This document shows positions 35,684-44,558 of a stretch of 64,000 nucleotides of DNA, piece by piece. The stretch is taken from NCBI GenBank assembly GCA_030528285.1, contig JAUMZE010000006.1:56585-120584 (forward strand), read 5' to 3'. Below the pieces are notes generated by a model. That model had not been told where the DNA came from and ran no database searches. It saw only the letters and a list, made by a program, of their open reading frames with translations. Numbering within the stretch: the first letter of the stretch is position 1; the number at the start of each line of letters is the position of its first letter. The stretch comes from Aerococcus sp. (GTDB taxonomy: Bacteria > Bacillota > Bacilli > Lactobacillales > Aerococcaceae). The position numbers and the translations under genes were made by a program.

Positions 35684-36816
35684 GTGTAAATCACCTGCCC
35701 CAAGTAGGCCACTTCCTGCGTGGTTTTCGTGAAGGTCAATGCGAGATCTTGATCTTTGCCGTTCAATTTCACGTCTGCCACGTTCGCCACGCCGTCCAGT
35801 TGAAGGAGTGCAGAGATGATCTGTGAACGATACACCGTCTGCATGTATTGGTAGTTCTCGTTGTGTTTATCCCACTGACTGCGTAACTTAGAGAAGAAGC
35901 TCTCAAGCGTACGAGTGATGAGTGATTTAATACTTTCCATGGCGTAGCCAATGACTAAATCCACATGCAACGTCACATCAATGGTCCTCTTAGTTGGTGC
36001 GGCCACGGTGACATTATGACCGATTGGGGCGATCCCAATACCTTCTTGATCTTGCTTAGGGTCAATGGCGGTTTGGACTTTCTCCAATAACAGCTTCGAC
36101 GGGATCTGGAACTTATTATCCAGGATCACCACCCGCACGGTCCCACCACCGTTCCAAATGGCGTACACCTGCACTGCGCCCACGCCTTCAATGGACATGG
36201 TATAGCGGATATAGTCTTCAATGTTCCCACCAAAGTCATTCAACTGGTACGTATTCATGATCCGCTCCCGCAATGCGTCATCTGTTTCTTCATCACGGGC
36301 GGGAATGGTGATTTCATTCAAGTAGGCACTGGAGAGGTTGTTGATGTGGTCCACGGGAAGCACTTCCCCCACGTACACATTGCCTGCCGTCCCTGCGACT
36401 TCTGCTTTCACTAGATACGTATCCGGTTGATCCAGTCGATTCATCACATGGAAGTACACCGGATCCTCTCCAATCGTTGCGAAGCGTTCATTGCCGGTCA
36501 TTCTTACCGTGCTTCCTTCTTGTGGAGTGATCTTGAGCTTGCCATAAGCGGGACTGGCTTCAATGCGTTTGATCCCGTGTTCCTCTGCTTTCAGATCCAA
36601 GTAATATCCCTCGGCGGTTTGAATGAAGCTGTTTTGTAGGACATTCTTCAATTCCATCATGAAACTCGCCAGGACATAGCTAGAAGGGGCGAGCGCATCG
36701 TAAATGATCGAGCCTTCTCGTTTATCCATTCCCTCTGGCACCTGATCGAGTGCGAGCGCTAGAAAGTAATCATAATCATATTTCTCAATTTCCTGACCCA
36801 TTTCTTGCGGTGTCAT
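35680..36816 (-). CDS. Baseplate J-like protein (Mu gp47 / XkdT family)
   Basis: The 378-residue protein has the baseplate J pattern: an N-terminal helical part with KREGSIIYDALAPSSYVLASF, a central stretch with VAGTAGNVYVGEV, and ETDDALRERIMNTYQLNDFGG. It forms the wedge of the contractile tail baseplate. Gene overlaps of four bases on both sides show tight coupling. Confidence 0.88.
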   Translation of the reverse strand: MTPQEMGQEIEKYDYDYFLALALDQVPEGMDKREGSIIYDALAPSSYVLASFMMELKNVLQNSFIQTAEGYYLDLKAEEHGIKRIEASPAYGKLKITPQEGSTVRMTGNERFATIGEDPVYFHVMNRLDQPDTYLVKAEVAGTAGNVYVGEVLPVDHINNLSSAYLNEITIPARDEETDDALRERIMNTYQLNDFGGNIEDYIRYTMSIEGVGAVQVYAIWNGGGTVRVVILDNKFQIPSKLLLEKVQTAIDPKQDQEGIGIAPIGHNVTVAAPTKRTIDVTLHVDLVIGYAMESIKSLITRTLESFFSKLRSQWDKHNENYQYMQTVYRSQIISALLQLDGVANVADVKLNGKDQDLALTFTKTTQEVAYLGQVIYT

Positions 36817-37181
36817 ACGGTCACTTCAACCTCCTTCCCAAATTCGCCAAAAATCGTTGAGACATCAAATTGAATGTGAAGGGTGGTGGCATCTACCACC
36901 GTCATCTCGAAATGATCGACCGCTAAGATACGATCATCCATCAATAAGGCCTCCGAAATCACGCGCTCCGCTTCCGCCATCATCAAGTCCATCGATTCTC
37001 CGATGTAGTCATTCAGTTCCACACCGTATGACTGGGAGTAGATCACTTCATCAAAACGCTCTGTGGATAGGACTTTATCCACGGCTTGACGCATAGCTTC
37101 CAAATCATCCATACGACCAATGATGCGGTGATTAATCACTTGATAGGTCTTGCTTGGGGCGTGTTCCATTTCTTCATCCAT
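36813..37181 (-). CDS. Baseplate protein, XkdS-like (DUF2634)
   Basis: A 122-residue protein with the lysozyme-less gp25-like pattern of XkdS: KTYQVINHRIIGRMDDLEAMRQAV and FDEVIYSQSYGVEL. It probably joins the baseplate wedge to the tail tube end. Position between the DUF2577 and baseplate J genes matches PBSX. Confidence 0.8.
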   Translation of the reverse strand: MDEEMEHAPSKTYQVINHRIIGRMDDLEAMRQAVDKVLSTERFDEVIYSQSYGVELNDYIGESMDLMMAEAERVISEALLMDDRILAVDHFEMTVVDATTLHIQFDVSTIFGEFGKEVEVTV

Positions 37182-37187
37182 TCACCC

Positions 37188-37493
37188 TCACATCCTTTCC
37201 ACGACATAAAACTTCTGTCCATTTTGAACGCGTAACATCCGTACATGATCCCCTGCTTTCAGTGAGCGAAAGATAGGGATCGTCTGCTTGCCTTTCTCGG
37301 TTTCCACCGTGATCGAAAAGTCCTTCACGAATTGAGAGAGTTCAATAAAGGGTTGCCCCTTGATTTCAAAGCGGTTATCGACCCGAATCGTCAAGGGACT
37401 GGTACTCGTTACTTCGCCATACACCAAATCCGGAATCGCGTCCGCTTTCGGTGTGATGTCTTTGATTATTTTTGCCAACCGTTCGCCACCCAT
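37188..37493 (-). CDS. Baseplate protein, XkdR-like (DUF2577)
   Basis: A 101-residue protein with the DUF2577 pattern (RLAKIIKDITPKADAIPDLVYGEVTS, split here as 9 + 17 residues; LRVQNGQKFYVVERM at the end). It is a small beta-rich baseplate part. I start it at ATG 37493, after GGAGGTGAGCG; the longer frame overlaps the upstream gene without a site. It overlaps the XkdQ-like gene by 28 bases. Confidence 0.78.
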   Translation of the reverse strand: MGGERLAKIIKDITPKADAIPDLVYGEVTSTSPLTIRVDNRFEIKGQPFIELSQFVKDFSITVETEKGKQTIPIFRSLKAGDHVRMLRVQNGQKFYVVERM

Positions 37494-38461
37494 TCGCTCA
37501 CCTCCACTTCTAGGGTCATCGTGCCTTTGGATAAGTCGTGCGTGCAACTCTTGATGAGTGACAAGCTGTTACTGTGAAGTGCCTCTCCCCACAGATCGTA
37601 AATCATTAATAGAAAGCTGTTGCCTGCTCTGAGGGAAGTTTCCCCCACGGCATTCACAGTCAATGTCTTCTCTAGGTAGTTCTTTTCTTTCAACAATGCT
37701 TTGGCTTGATCCTGTAACTGAGAGGCGTTCAATTCAGCGTCTGAGATCTTTTTCACTGCCTGTAACTTGCCGTAACGCCGGATGTTCTTGTCGTCACTGA
37801 CTTGGTAGATCTCCCGTTGTCCCTTGTCTTTGTTTTCACGTAACACTTTCACAGCGTTGGCGTGGTTTTCAATAGACGACTGGAAACGGTAATTTGTCAT
37901 CAGTGACTCATCCCCGATCACAATGCCCTTCACTTGTCGATCCAGCCTGAAAAATTCCATCGTGCCATAGTTATCCCAGTAAGCAAAACGCCCACCGCCA
38001 TGTTGACGCGTCTCAGTGATCGCATCATCCAGCATGGAGTAATAGGTGTGGGCGTCTTCAATCACGGGTGTGCAGTTGTAGCTGGATCGATCCAGTACCT
38101 TGAACGGCAACCCCTGCGTCTGGCAGATCGTCTCAAACCGCTGGGAAGCAGTGGAAGCATTGAAGAGCAAAGTATCTTCATTCTTCAAGTAGCGTGTCCC
38201 ATCGTAAGCTGTGACAGACCAGTGATACTCTTTATCCTTGGATCGTACGAAGATCTTGCCTTTAAACACGCCCTTGCCGTCAATCTTGAGCTCAATAATG
38301 TCCCCTGTCTCTAGATAGACATGAGGATCCCGCACCATTGAGAAGGACAAGCTAGACGGTTGACTCATAATACTTGTTTTCCATGTGATGTTGTAGCATT
38401 GGTCGGTGATGTCATATTGATAGTTGTGATTGATCGAGGTATCGATAATTTGGAGACTCAT
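37466..38461 (-). CDS. Tail hub protein, XkdQ-like (gpD/late control family)
   Basis: The 331-residue protein starts with MSLQIIDTSINHNYQYDIT and has an EVSEWVANGWQK end, like XkdQ/YqbQ hub proteins that cap the tube and carry the spike. It follows the LysM protein with a four-base overlap, as in PBSX. Confidence 0.82.
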   Translation of the reverse strand: MSLQIIDTSINHNYQYDITDQCYNITWKTSIMSQPSSLSFSMVRDPHVYLETGDIIELKIDGKGVFKGKIFVRSKDKEYHWSVTAYDGTRYLKNEDTLLFNASTASQRFETICQTQGLPFKVLDRSSYNCTPVIEDAHTYYSMLDDAITETRQHGGGRFAYWDNYGTMEFFRLDRQVKGIVIGDESLMTNYRFQSSIENHANAVKVLRENKDKGQREIYQVSDDKNIRRYGKLQAVKKISDAELNASQLQDQAKALLKEKNYLEKTLTVNAVGETSLRAGNSFLLMIYDLWGEALHSNSLSLIKSCTHDLSKGTMTLEVEVSEWVANGWQK

Positions 38462-39120
38462 ACGCGCTTCACACTCTCAGGCGTCACCCAACCACGCCAG
38501 CCACCGTTGAGAAGCGTCACATGATACGGATATTTGCGTCCCTTCACAATGAAGTTAACCTTGCGCTTGGCGTTGCGTTCGATCACACCCGGACCCATGC
38601 CATATGAATCACGATGTAACTGCCCATTCACAATCACCGTGCAACCAATTGTGATCGGTTTGTTCTTTGGTGCCGGTCGTGGGGGTGGGGTCACCATCTT
38701 AATGAATTTCGCCACATGAGGGCGGTGTTCCTTGAGATCAATGGTGTACTCCACATCCCCTGTCGCATCGTTAAACTCATATTGAAAGGACGTGATAAGT
38801 GTTTCAATGTTGATGTCACACTCCGTCACAATTAGGCGCACCTTGTCGTTGTTGGCTTGTGCGTCGTGGATGATCTTCACCCATTCTTTGGGTGCTTTCT
38901 CAGGAGCTTCTGCGTTCACGTAAGACGCCTCATAATCCTTAGGAAAGATCGACGACAGCGATAGATCCGCCAACTTCTCCGTCCCGTCTAGTAAGACATC
39001 GCCAGCCTTCACAATTTCCACTGTGGACTGGTTCATGCCTTTCTTCACTTTGATCTCACCCGGATTGACGGGGAGCATGTAACGCTTGCCTTCAATATCT
39101 AGGTAAAACTGAATACTCAT
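38458..39120 (-). CDS. LysM-containing tail protein, XkdP-like
   Basis: A 220-residue protein. The first 150 residues fit the gpX/XkdP tail protein (IQFYLDIEGKRYMLPVNPGEI). The C-terminal part (KPITIGCTVIVNGQLHRDSYG) is a LysM-like or SH3-like wall-binding end. The start is ATG 39120 after AAGGAGGCC; the frame opens one codon earlier at a TTG. It belongs to the baseplate hub. Confidence 0.8.
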   Translation of the reverse strand: MSIQFYLDIEGKRYMLPVNPGEIKVKKGMNQSTVEIVKAGDVLLDGTEKLADLSLSSIFPKDYEASYVNAEAPEKAPKEWVKIIHDAQANNDKVRLIVTECDINIETLITSFQYEFNDATGDVEYTIDLKEHRPHVAKFIKMVTPPPRPAPKNKPITIGCTVIVNGQLHRDSYGMGPGVIERNAKRKVNFIVKGRKYPYHVTLLNGGWRGWVTPESVKRV

Positions 39121-39134
39121 CAATGGCCTCCTTT

Positions 39135-42100
39135 CTAACTCATATCACTCGCCATGGCGTCAATAATCTTCTGTTCAACCAGATCAGCGATGCGGTTTTC
39201 ATCGAGATCTTGGCCATATTGGTTATCCACCACCACTGTCACTTGTGGGGTGGTCTGTTGGTTCTTCACGACAATGTTTTGACGAACCCCCGCCCGTAAG
39301 CGTTCCAGATCGTTGTTATCGACGTGAATCCCAAAGCCATCATCATAATCAAAGCCGAGTGCAGACGGGTTCCACTGCCCACCATCAAAGGCGAGTTGTG
39401 GACTGAATGCCGCACTGTCTGCGAGGGCTTGACTGGCTCTTTCTACCAGGGGTTGTTGTTTGTTAATCCCAATGGCGAGCCCTTCAGAGACAAAGCCCCC
39501 AATTTCCATCATGACACGCGATGGCGATCCAATTCTTAAAGCACTAGACACAATCGAAGCGACCGATTGAGCGACTGAACGTGCCGCTGCGATCGCTGCC
39601 CCAGCACCTGCACGGATTCCATTCGCAAAGCCCGCCATCGCAAAACGTCCGGCACTGCTTAACTGACTACTCAACTGGGAGAAAGCACTCACAATCTGAG
39701 CAGCTCCCGCTCGTGCAGCAGAGGCCGCTTGCGCCATCCCACTGCGAACGGCAGACGTAAAGGTGGCCATAGCAGATGTTGCGAGGGATGGAATTTGTCC
39801 CATCACGCTGGCAATCGCTCCCCTCATGCTGTTCATGCTGGCACTCACTTGGTTACTCATATTGGCCGCGCTACTGCCTAATTGACTGAACGCACTCGCT
39901 AACCCGCTTACTTGAATCTGTGTAGAAGCAGTGAGACTTGCGAGCGTCTGCATGAGGCTCTGGAAGCTTGCCACGAGTCCTTGCATACCAGCAAAGTTCG
40001 CGGTGACTTCAGTTGGGAGAGTGTTCAATTTCTCAATCGCTTGTTTGACGGAATCAATCGTGGCATTCACGGCCCCTAGATCGATCGGGGTGGCGGTGAG
40101 TTGTGTGAGTGACGTTGCGACCTGTTGCAGTTTAGATACTGCACTGACCGCCATATCATAGACACCTAAGTTCATCGCGCTCCCCATCGTGCCAAACACA
40201 GTATCCCCAGTGAGTTTCTGGAGGACTTGCTGAATCTGGGTGACCTTTTCATTGACAGAAGCAAAATCCACTTCCACAGCGGCTAATTGCCCCAGGGAGT
40301 GCGCAATCCCAACCATCCCATTGACGGCTGTGGCAGCGGCTCCCATGTCCTGAAAGGCAACCCCCATCAGATTCTTCACAACATCCCAGAAGCCACCCGT
40401 TTGAATAGTCGTGAGGACATCCCGGATCGCTTCAATCTTCGCCTTGATCGATCCTGCATCAAACTCGGCTTGTGACAAGGCCTGGAGTGGCGGAATCATC
40501 TGTTGCATGGATTCAAAGACACCTCTTGCTTGTCCAAAGTTCAAGTTATTCGCGAGGTTTCCCAAGATATCCGACAACGACGAATCCCCAATAGCAGCGA
40601 TAGCGTCCCGAATGCCTTGGATCTTTGTCTTCACTGTGGACGGGTCAAAGGTCGCTTGTGAGAGGGCTTGGATCGATGGGATCATCTCCTGCATCGATTG
40701 GAAGGTCCGAGTAGCAGCACCAAAACTGATAACTCCCGCAATATTGCCGAGCATTTCCCCGAAAGATGTATCTGCGATGGTCTGGATAGCAGATTTAATC
40801 CCCTCAATCTTGGCTTGTACCCCACTAAGATCGTCGGGCACCTTGTCATTGATTTGTTGGATCGCTTCCGCTGTGAGCATTAACTCACCGGCTAATGCTG
40901 CCACCGCGAGGAGTCCAGGGATCACAATGGGAGCAGCAGCTGCCACTAAGCCAGCCACTGCGGTTAATCCTCCCATCGCTCCGATTCCAATGGCGATATT
41001 GGCGACCTTAGAAGCAAAACTCCCGATGTCGTCGGTGACCTTGTTGTTGACCTGTTGCATGGCTTCCGCTGCCAACATCAAGTTAGCAGAGACGCCTGCC
41101 ACAAAGCCCAGTCCCGCAATGGCACTCATTGGGTTCGAGCTGGCAAATTTACCAGCGACGCCCACCAACACGCCCATACCACCAATAGCGATCGCGATAT
41201 TTGCCATCTTAGCGGCTACACTGGCGATGTTGTCTGGGACTTGGTTATTGATCTGTTCTAGTGCAGAGGCGGCTAACATCAATTCACCCACCACACCAGT
41301 GACCATTGCGAGTCCTTTCACGGCTTGTCCTGGATTCTTCGCCACGCTCTTTCCTACTTGGTTCACAAAGGCACTCATGCCCGCAAGCACCAGCGCCATG
41401 TTCGCCAGTTTAGGGAGCAGATCCGGCAATGAACTTGGGACCTTCTTAGAGACATCTGAGAGGGCTTGTGCTAACTCTTCCACAATCTTGATCGTGCCCC
41501 AGACCAGTGCCAAGTTCCCTGCTTTCTTCGCAAAACCGTTCACTGTTTCCATCAGAGGGGCAAATAATTGTTGTGTGGATAGCTCTGGGAGTTCCGGTTG
41601 TTTGATCTTCTTTCGTTTCAGCGAGAACTTCTTCCCGGATAGATCTGATAAATCGGATGGCCCTTTCTTCTTGCGGTTCCCGAAGAGGGTGGCTAAGCCT
41701 TTGAATGGTGCGGAGGCAATTTGACCCATGCCGACTGCAATATCCTTGAGGCGACTGGCGATCTTGTAACTTACCAATACCCCACCGAGCGTCACGAGTC
41801 CCTTCGTAAAGACATCCAATACACCTTGTGGAATGGCTCGAACAAATCCACTGATACCGGTTGTCATCGCTGAAATTCCTTGGGTAATCATCCCAATTGT
41901 CTTCCCGATATAGTTGAAATCAATGGAAGCGAACACATGCTTTAAGGCTTCTCCCACTTGCTTGAAGGTGTTCAATACGGCTTTCACACCGCCACTGTCC
42001 GTGAATCCTTTCCACAGATCAGTGGCTTTCTTGGCGATCGAATCAAAGGCTTTGAATGCTCGGTCGATGAGATCATTGAAATCGATCTTATCTAACATCT

Positions 42101-43454
42101 GCTTCAGTTGGGCCCCAATCTTATCAAAATCAATCCGTTGTTCGAGCGCATCCCCGAATGTGGTGACGGCCCGGATGCCTGCTTGACTGACGGCATCATA
42201 AACGGGCATGAGTTTCGTTGCGAGGCTTTCGCGGAGTCCATCCATGGCTTGGCCAACCGTTTTGAACTCAGTCGCCATCTTGGTGTAAACCTGGCTGTTG
42301 CCGACTTCTGCGATTGCGTCCGCAAACTCACTTGACTTGATCTTACCTTCTGAGATGGCGGACAGGAAATCACTCATGCTGTAACCCATCTTCTTTGCCA
42401 CTTGTGTCATAGCGGCTGGAGATTGTTCCATCATCAGCTTAAAATCTTGCCATTGTAATTTTGGTTTTGCGAGCGCCTGCGTCATCTGTGTACTCAAGGT
42501 CTTCATGGCTTGGGCTGGATTTTCAGCAGAGGCTGCAAGTCCGCCCATCCCTTTCACCAGCTTCGTTGTGTCTTTGTAGCCGAGTGTTGCCATCTGGCTG
42601 TAGGTCACGGCCATGTCTGACGCGTTATAGATGGTCTTTTGAGCGAAATCAGATAACGACTTCTGAGCGCTTTGGATTTGCTGTGGTGTCTTCCCGATGG
42701 ATTGCATATTGCCTTCGAATGTCTTCCACGCGACGGCATTTCCGGACAGTTCTTCTGTGATGCCGCGAATCCCATTAGATACCATGTCAGCAGCTTTGTA
42801 GACGCCCATGGCACCGAGGAGCGACTTGAACATCCCGCCACCACCGCCACCATTTGCGCTTCCGGTGATCTTGCCCCAGCCACTTTGTACAGCTGATTGT
42901 GCACTAGCGAGGGCACTCTTGATCCGTGATAAGGCATTTTTGGCATTGTTCGCAAAGTTATTGAAGTGGTTCCCTGCGTTCTTCAGTCCATTACCGAAGC
43001 CTGTAGCGATGGATTGCGCCACCTCACTGGCTTTCGCTCGGACAGATTGGAACGCTTGACTCATGCGCTGGGTGAATGGTTGTATCCAATGACCTACACG
43101 ACTGAACATGGATTGCACCTTGCCTCCCAGTGTTTGGAAGGTGGATGCGACCTTATCCAGGTGAAGGGCGTTGGATACACGGTTCCCAAAGCTACTGAAT
43201 AGCGAGCGGATCCGCTCGATGTTAGATTTTCCTGCATTCATTGCTGCGGTGAAGCCTTGCGTGATCTTAGAATTTAATTGACTCATCGCTTGCCCCGCCG
43301 CTTGTTGCAACTTCGCAAACCCCTGTGCTGGTTTCTGTACAGCATCCTTCATCTTCTCAAAAGCGCTCGTTGCTTCTTGGGTGCTATTGCTGATCTTTTT
43401 CAGTACGCTCGTGAACTCGTCTCGTAATCGTAATCCTGTTTCTAATGTTGCCAT
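39135..43454 (-). CDS. Tape measure protein
   Basis: The 1439-residue protein is by far the longest in the window, as tape measures are. It has an alpha-helical N-terminus, the tape-measure N domain (YSQMATLGYKDTTKLVKGM; LMMEQSPAAMTQVAKKMGYS), several hydrophobic stretches (residues about 640-900) with repeated units of the form NKVTDDIGSFASKVANIAIG, and a Ser/Ala-rich C-terminal repeat. It sets tail length. A GGGAGG site precedes ATG 43454. Confidence 0.93.
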   Translation of the reverse strand: MATLETGLRLRDEFTSVLKKISNSTQEATSAFEKMKDAVQKPAQGFAKLQQAAGQAMSQLNSKITQGFTAAMNAGKSNIERIRSLFSSFGNRVSNALHLDKVASTFQTLGGKVQSMFSRVGHWIQPFTQRMSQAFQSVRAKASEVAQSIATGFGNGLKNAGNHFNNFANNAKNALSRIKSALASAQSAVQSGWGKITGSANGGGGGGMFKSLLGAMGVYKAADMVSNGIRGITEELSGNAVAWKTFEGNMQSIGKTPQQIQSAQKSLSDFAQKTIYNASDMAVTYSQMATLGYKDTTKLVKGMGGLAASAENPAQAMKTLSTQMTQALAKPKLQWQDFKLMMEQSPAAMTQVAKKMGYSMSDFLSAISEGKIKSSEFADAIAEVGNSQVYTKMATEFKTVGQAMDGLRESLATKLMPVYDAVSQAGIRAVTTFGDALEQRIDFDKIGAQLKQMLDKIDFNDLIDRAFKAFDSIAKKATDLWKGFTDSGGVKAVLNTFKQVGEALKHVFASIDFNYIGKTIGMITQGISAMTTGISGFVRAIPQGVLDVFTKGLVTLGGVLVSYKIASRLKDIAVGMGQIASAPFKGLATLFGNRKKKGPSDLSDLSGKKFSLKRKKIKQPELPELSTQQLFAPLMETVNGFAKKAGNLALVWGTIKIVEELAQALSDVSKKVPSSLPDLLPKLANMALVLAGMSAFVNQVGKSVAKNPGQAVKGLAMVTGVVGELMLAASALEQINNQVPDNIASVAAKMANIAIAIGGMGVLVGVAGKFASSNPMSAIAGLGFVAGVSANLMLAAEAMQQVNNKVTDDIGSFASKVANIAIGIGAMGGLTAVAGLVAAAAPIVIPGLLAVAALAGELMLTAEAIQQINDKVPDDLSGVQAKIEGIKSAIQTIADTSFGEMLGNIAGVISFGAATRTFQSMQEMIPSIQALSQATFDPSTVKTKIQGIRDAIAAIGDSSLSDILGNLANNLNFGQARGVFESMQQMIPPLQALSQAEFDAGSIKAKIEAIRDVLTTIQTGGFWDVVKNLMGVAFQDMGAAATAVNGMVGIAHSLGQLAAVEVDFASVNEKVTQIQQVLQKLTGDTVFGTMGSAMNLGVYDMAVSAVSKLQQVATSLTQLTATPIDLGAVNATIDSVKQAIEKLNTLPTEVTANFAGMQGLVASFQSLMQTLASLTASTQIQVSGLASAFSQLGSSAANMSNQVSASMNSMRGAIASVMGQIPSLATSAMATFTSAVRSGMAQAASAARAGAAQIVSAFSQLSSQLSSAGRFAMAGFANGIRAGAGAAIAAARSVAQSVASIVSSALRIGSPSRVMMEIGGFVSEGLAIGINKQQPLVERASQALADSAAFSPQLAFDGGQWNPSALGFDYDDGFGIHVDNNDLERLRAGVRQNIVVKNQQTTPQVTVVVDNQYGQDLDENRIADLVEQKIIDAMASDMS

Positions 43455-43468
43455 CGTCTGCCTCCCTT

Positions 43469-43657
43469 CTATTTGTATTTGCGTTGTGCTTTTTCTTCTT
43501 GCTTCAGCGCTTCATCGATAAAAGCCATCAAGATCGCTTTTTCTCGTGGTGAGAGATTGGCGAATTGACTCGGCAAAAGATGAAAACGATGAAGGGCAAA
43601 ATACGCATACCAGAATTCTGGGTTTTCGTACTCGCCTTCATCGTTCTTCGCTGACAT
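43469..43657 (-). CDS. Tail assembly chaperone, -1 frame extension
   Basis: A 62-codon frame whose ATG overlaps the stop of the upstream chaperone (TAATG). It lies in the -1 frame relative to it, behind a slippery A_AAA_AAA run. In lambda-like and PBSX-like tails the second frame is made only as a fusion to the first, like gpG-gpT. The product (FWYAYFALHRFHLLPSQFAN) is typical of this short second chaperone frame. Independent translation from its ATG is possible but there is no clear ribosome site. Confidence 0.78.
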   Translation of the reverse strand: MSAKNDEGEYENPEFWYAYFALHRFHLLPSQFANLSPREKAILMAFIDEALKQEEKAQRKYK

Positions 43658-44064
43658 TATTTTTTTACTTCATCAATGAGTTCATTCTCGTGGTCGCTGT
43701 CAAAGCCATTGAACGCCACAATTTCCTCTGTGAGATCCGCATATTCACCGGTCATCAACATCGCTTTCAAGGTGTCGATCTCACTGCCTTCTGTGCCATA
43801 AGACGCCTGCAATTCCGCATTGGCGAGGTCTGGCACCTTCACACAGCGCGCCACCAGGGCATCCTGATAGCGGTCATAATCCACATCCACCACACGATTG
43901 CCACTCTTGGAAAAGCGCTTGTTCGTGAATTTACGGCGGAGGGCGGTGTTTTCGCGTTCGGTAATACTCTGAATCACAAAAGGGGATTGGAAACGGTCAA
44001 AATGAATGTCTTTCGTATCTTTGGCTGGTTTCACGTTCTCCATTAAGAAGTTTTTAATGTCCAT
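43657..44064 (-). CDS. Tail assembly chaperone, XkdN-like
   Basis: A 135-residue protein with the XkdN start (MDIKNFLMENVKPAKDTK) and IHFDRFQSPFVIQSITERE. It assists packing of the tape measure protein in the growing tail tube. Its last codons (GTA AAA AAA TAA) contain the slippery heptamer at 43660-43666. Confidence 0.82.
   Translation of the reverse strand: MDIKNFLMENVKPAKDTKDIHFDRFQSPFVIQSITERENTALRRKFTNKRFSKSGNRVVDVDYDRYQDALVARCVKVPDLANAELQASYGTEGSEIDTLKAMLMTGEYADLTEEIVAFNGFDSDHENELIDEVKK
43660..43666 (-). promoter_or_regulatory. Programmed -1 frameshift site
   Basis: Minus-strand A AAA AAA at codon phase X_XXY_YYZ, directly before the TAA. A -1 slip reads ATA ATG TCA GCG and continues through the 62-codon frame, joining the two parts. 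Confidence 0.75.
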
Positions 44065-44073
44065 AGTGTCCTC

Positions 44074-44541
44074 CTACTCGCCTAAGGTTGGTTCTTGGAA
44101 TTGTTCAAGTAAATCAGCATCATCAAAGGTGAAATCAATATCCTCATCCAGTGTTTCGCTTTCAATGTCTAATTTTGCGATTGGGATACTGTCCAGCACC
44201 ACATTCTTGATCAATGTGGACTGGCGACCAATGGAAGAAGAAGGATCGTCGTTGGTGATCTTAATGGTCACATTCGGCAATGTCCCTTCCTTGATGTATT
44301 GAATCCCCACTTTCGCAAACTCAGACGTCACATGATAGATCGTCAAGGACCCCGTGCCGTTTGCGCCAGATACTTTTTGCTGGTTCATGCGTTTCCCGAG
44401 GACTGGGATTTCAGACTTAATCAATTCAACGGTCGCTTCAATGTTCTTCAAGAAAAACATTGGGATGTTGCGACCATCGACCGTGATATAAGCGGTGCCC
44501 TCACGTCCGCTAATCACATCTCCTGAATTTAAAAATGCCAT
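44074..44541 (-). CDS. Tail tube protein, XkdM-like
   Basis: A 155-residue protein with FLNSGDVISGREGTAYITVD and a GRQSTLIKNVVLDSIPIAKL region, the pattern of PBSX-type tail tube proteins (DUF2001). It polymerises into the inner tube, surrounded by the sheath protein encoded next to it. Confidence 0.85.
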   Translation of the reverse strand: MAFLNSGDVISGREGTAYITVDGRNIPMFFLKNIEATVELIKSEIPVLGKRMNQQKVSGANGTGSLTIYHVTSEFAKVGIQYIKEGTLPNVTIKITNDDPSSSIGRQSTLIKNVVLDSIPIAKLDIESETLDEDIDFTFDDADLLEQFQEPTLGE

Positions 44542-44558
44542 TGTCTGTTATCTCCTTT

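Noticed and set aside
40411-41724. A 437-codon plus-strand open frame inside the tape measure gene
   Set aside because: It is antisense to a clear tape measure protein, has no ribosome site, and is open only because of the biased alanine/serine-rich coding of the other strand.
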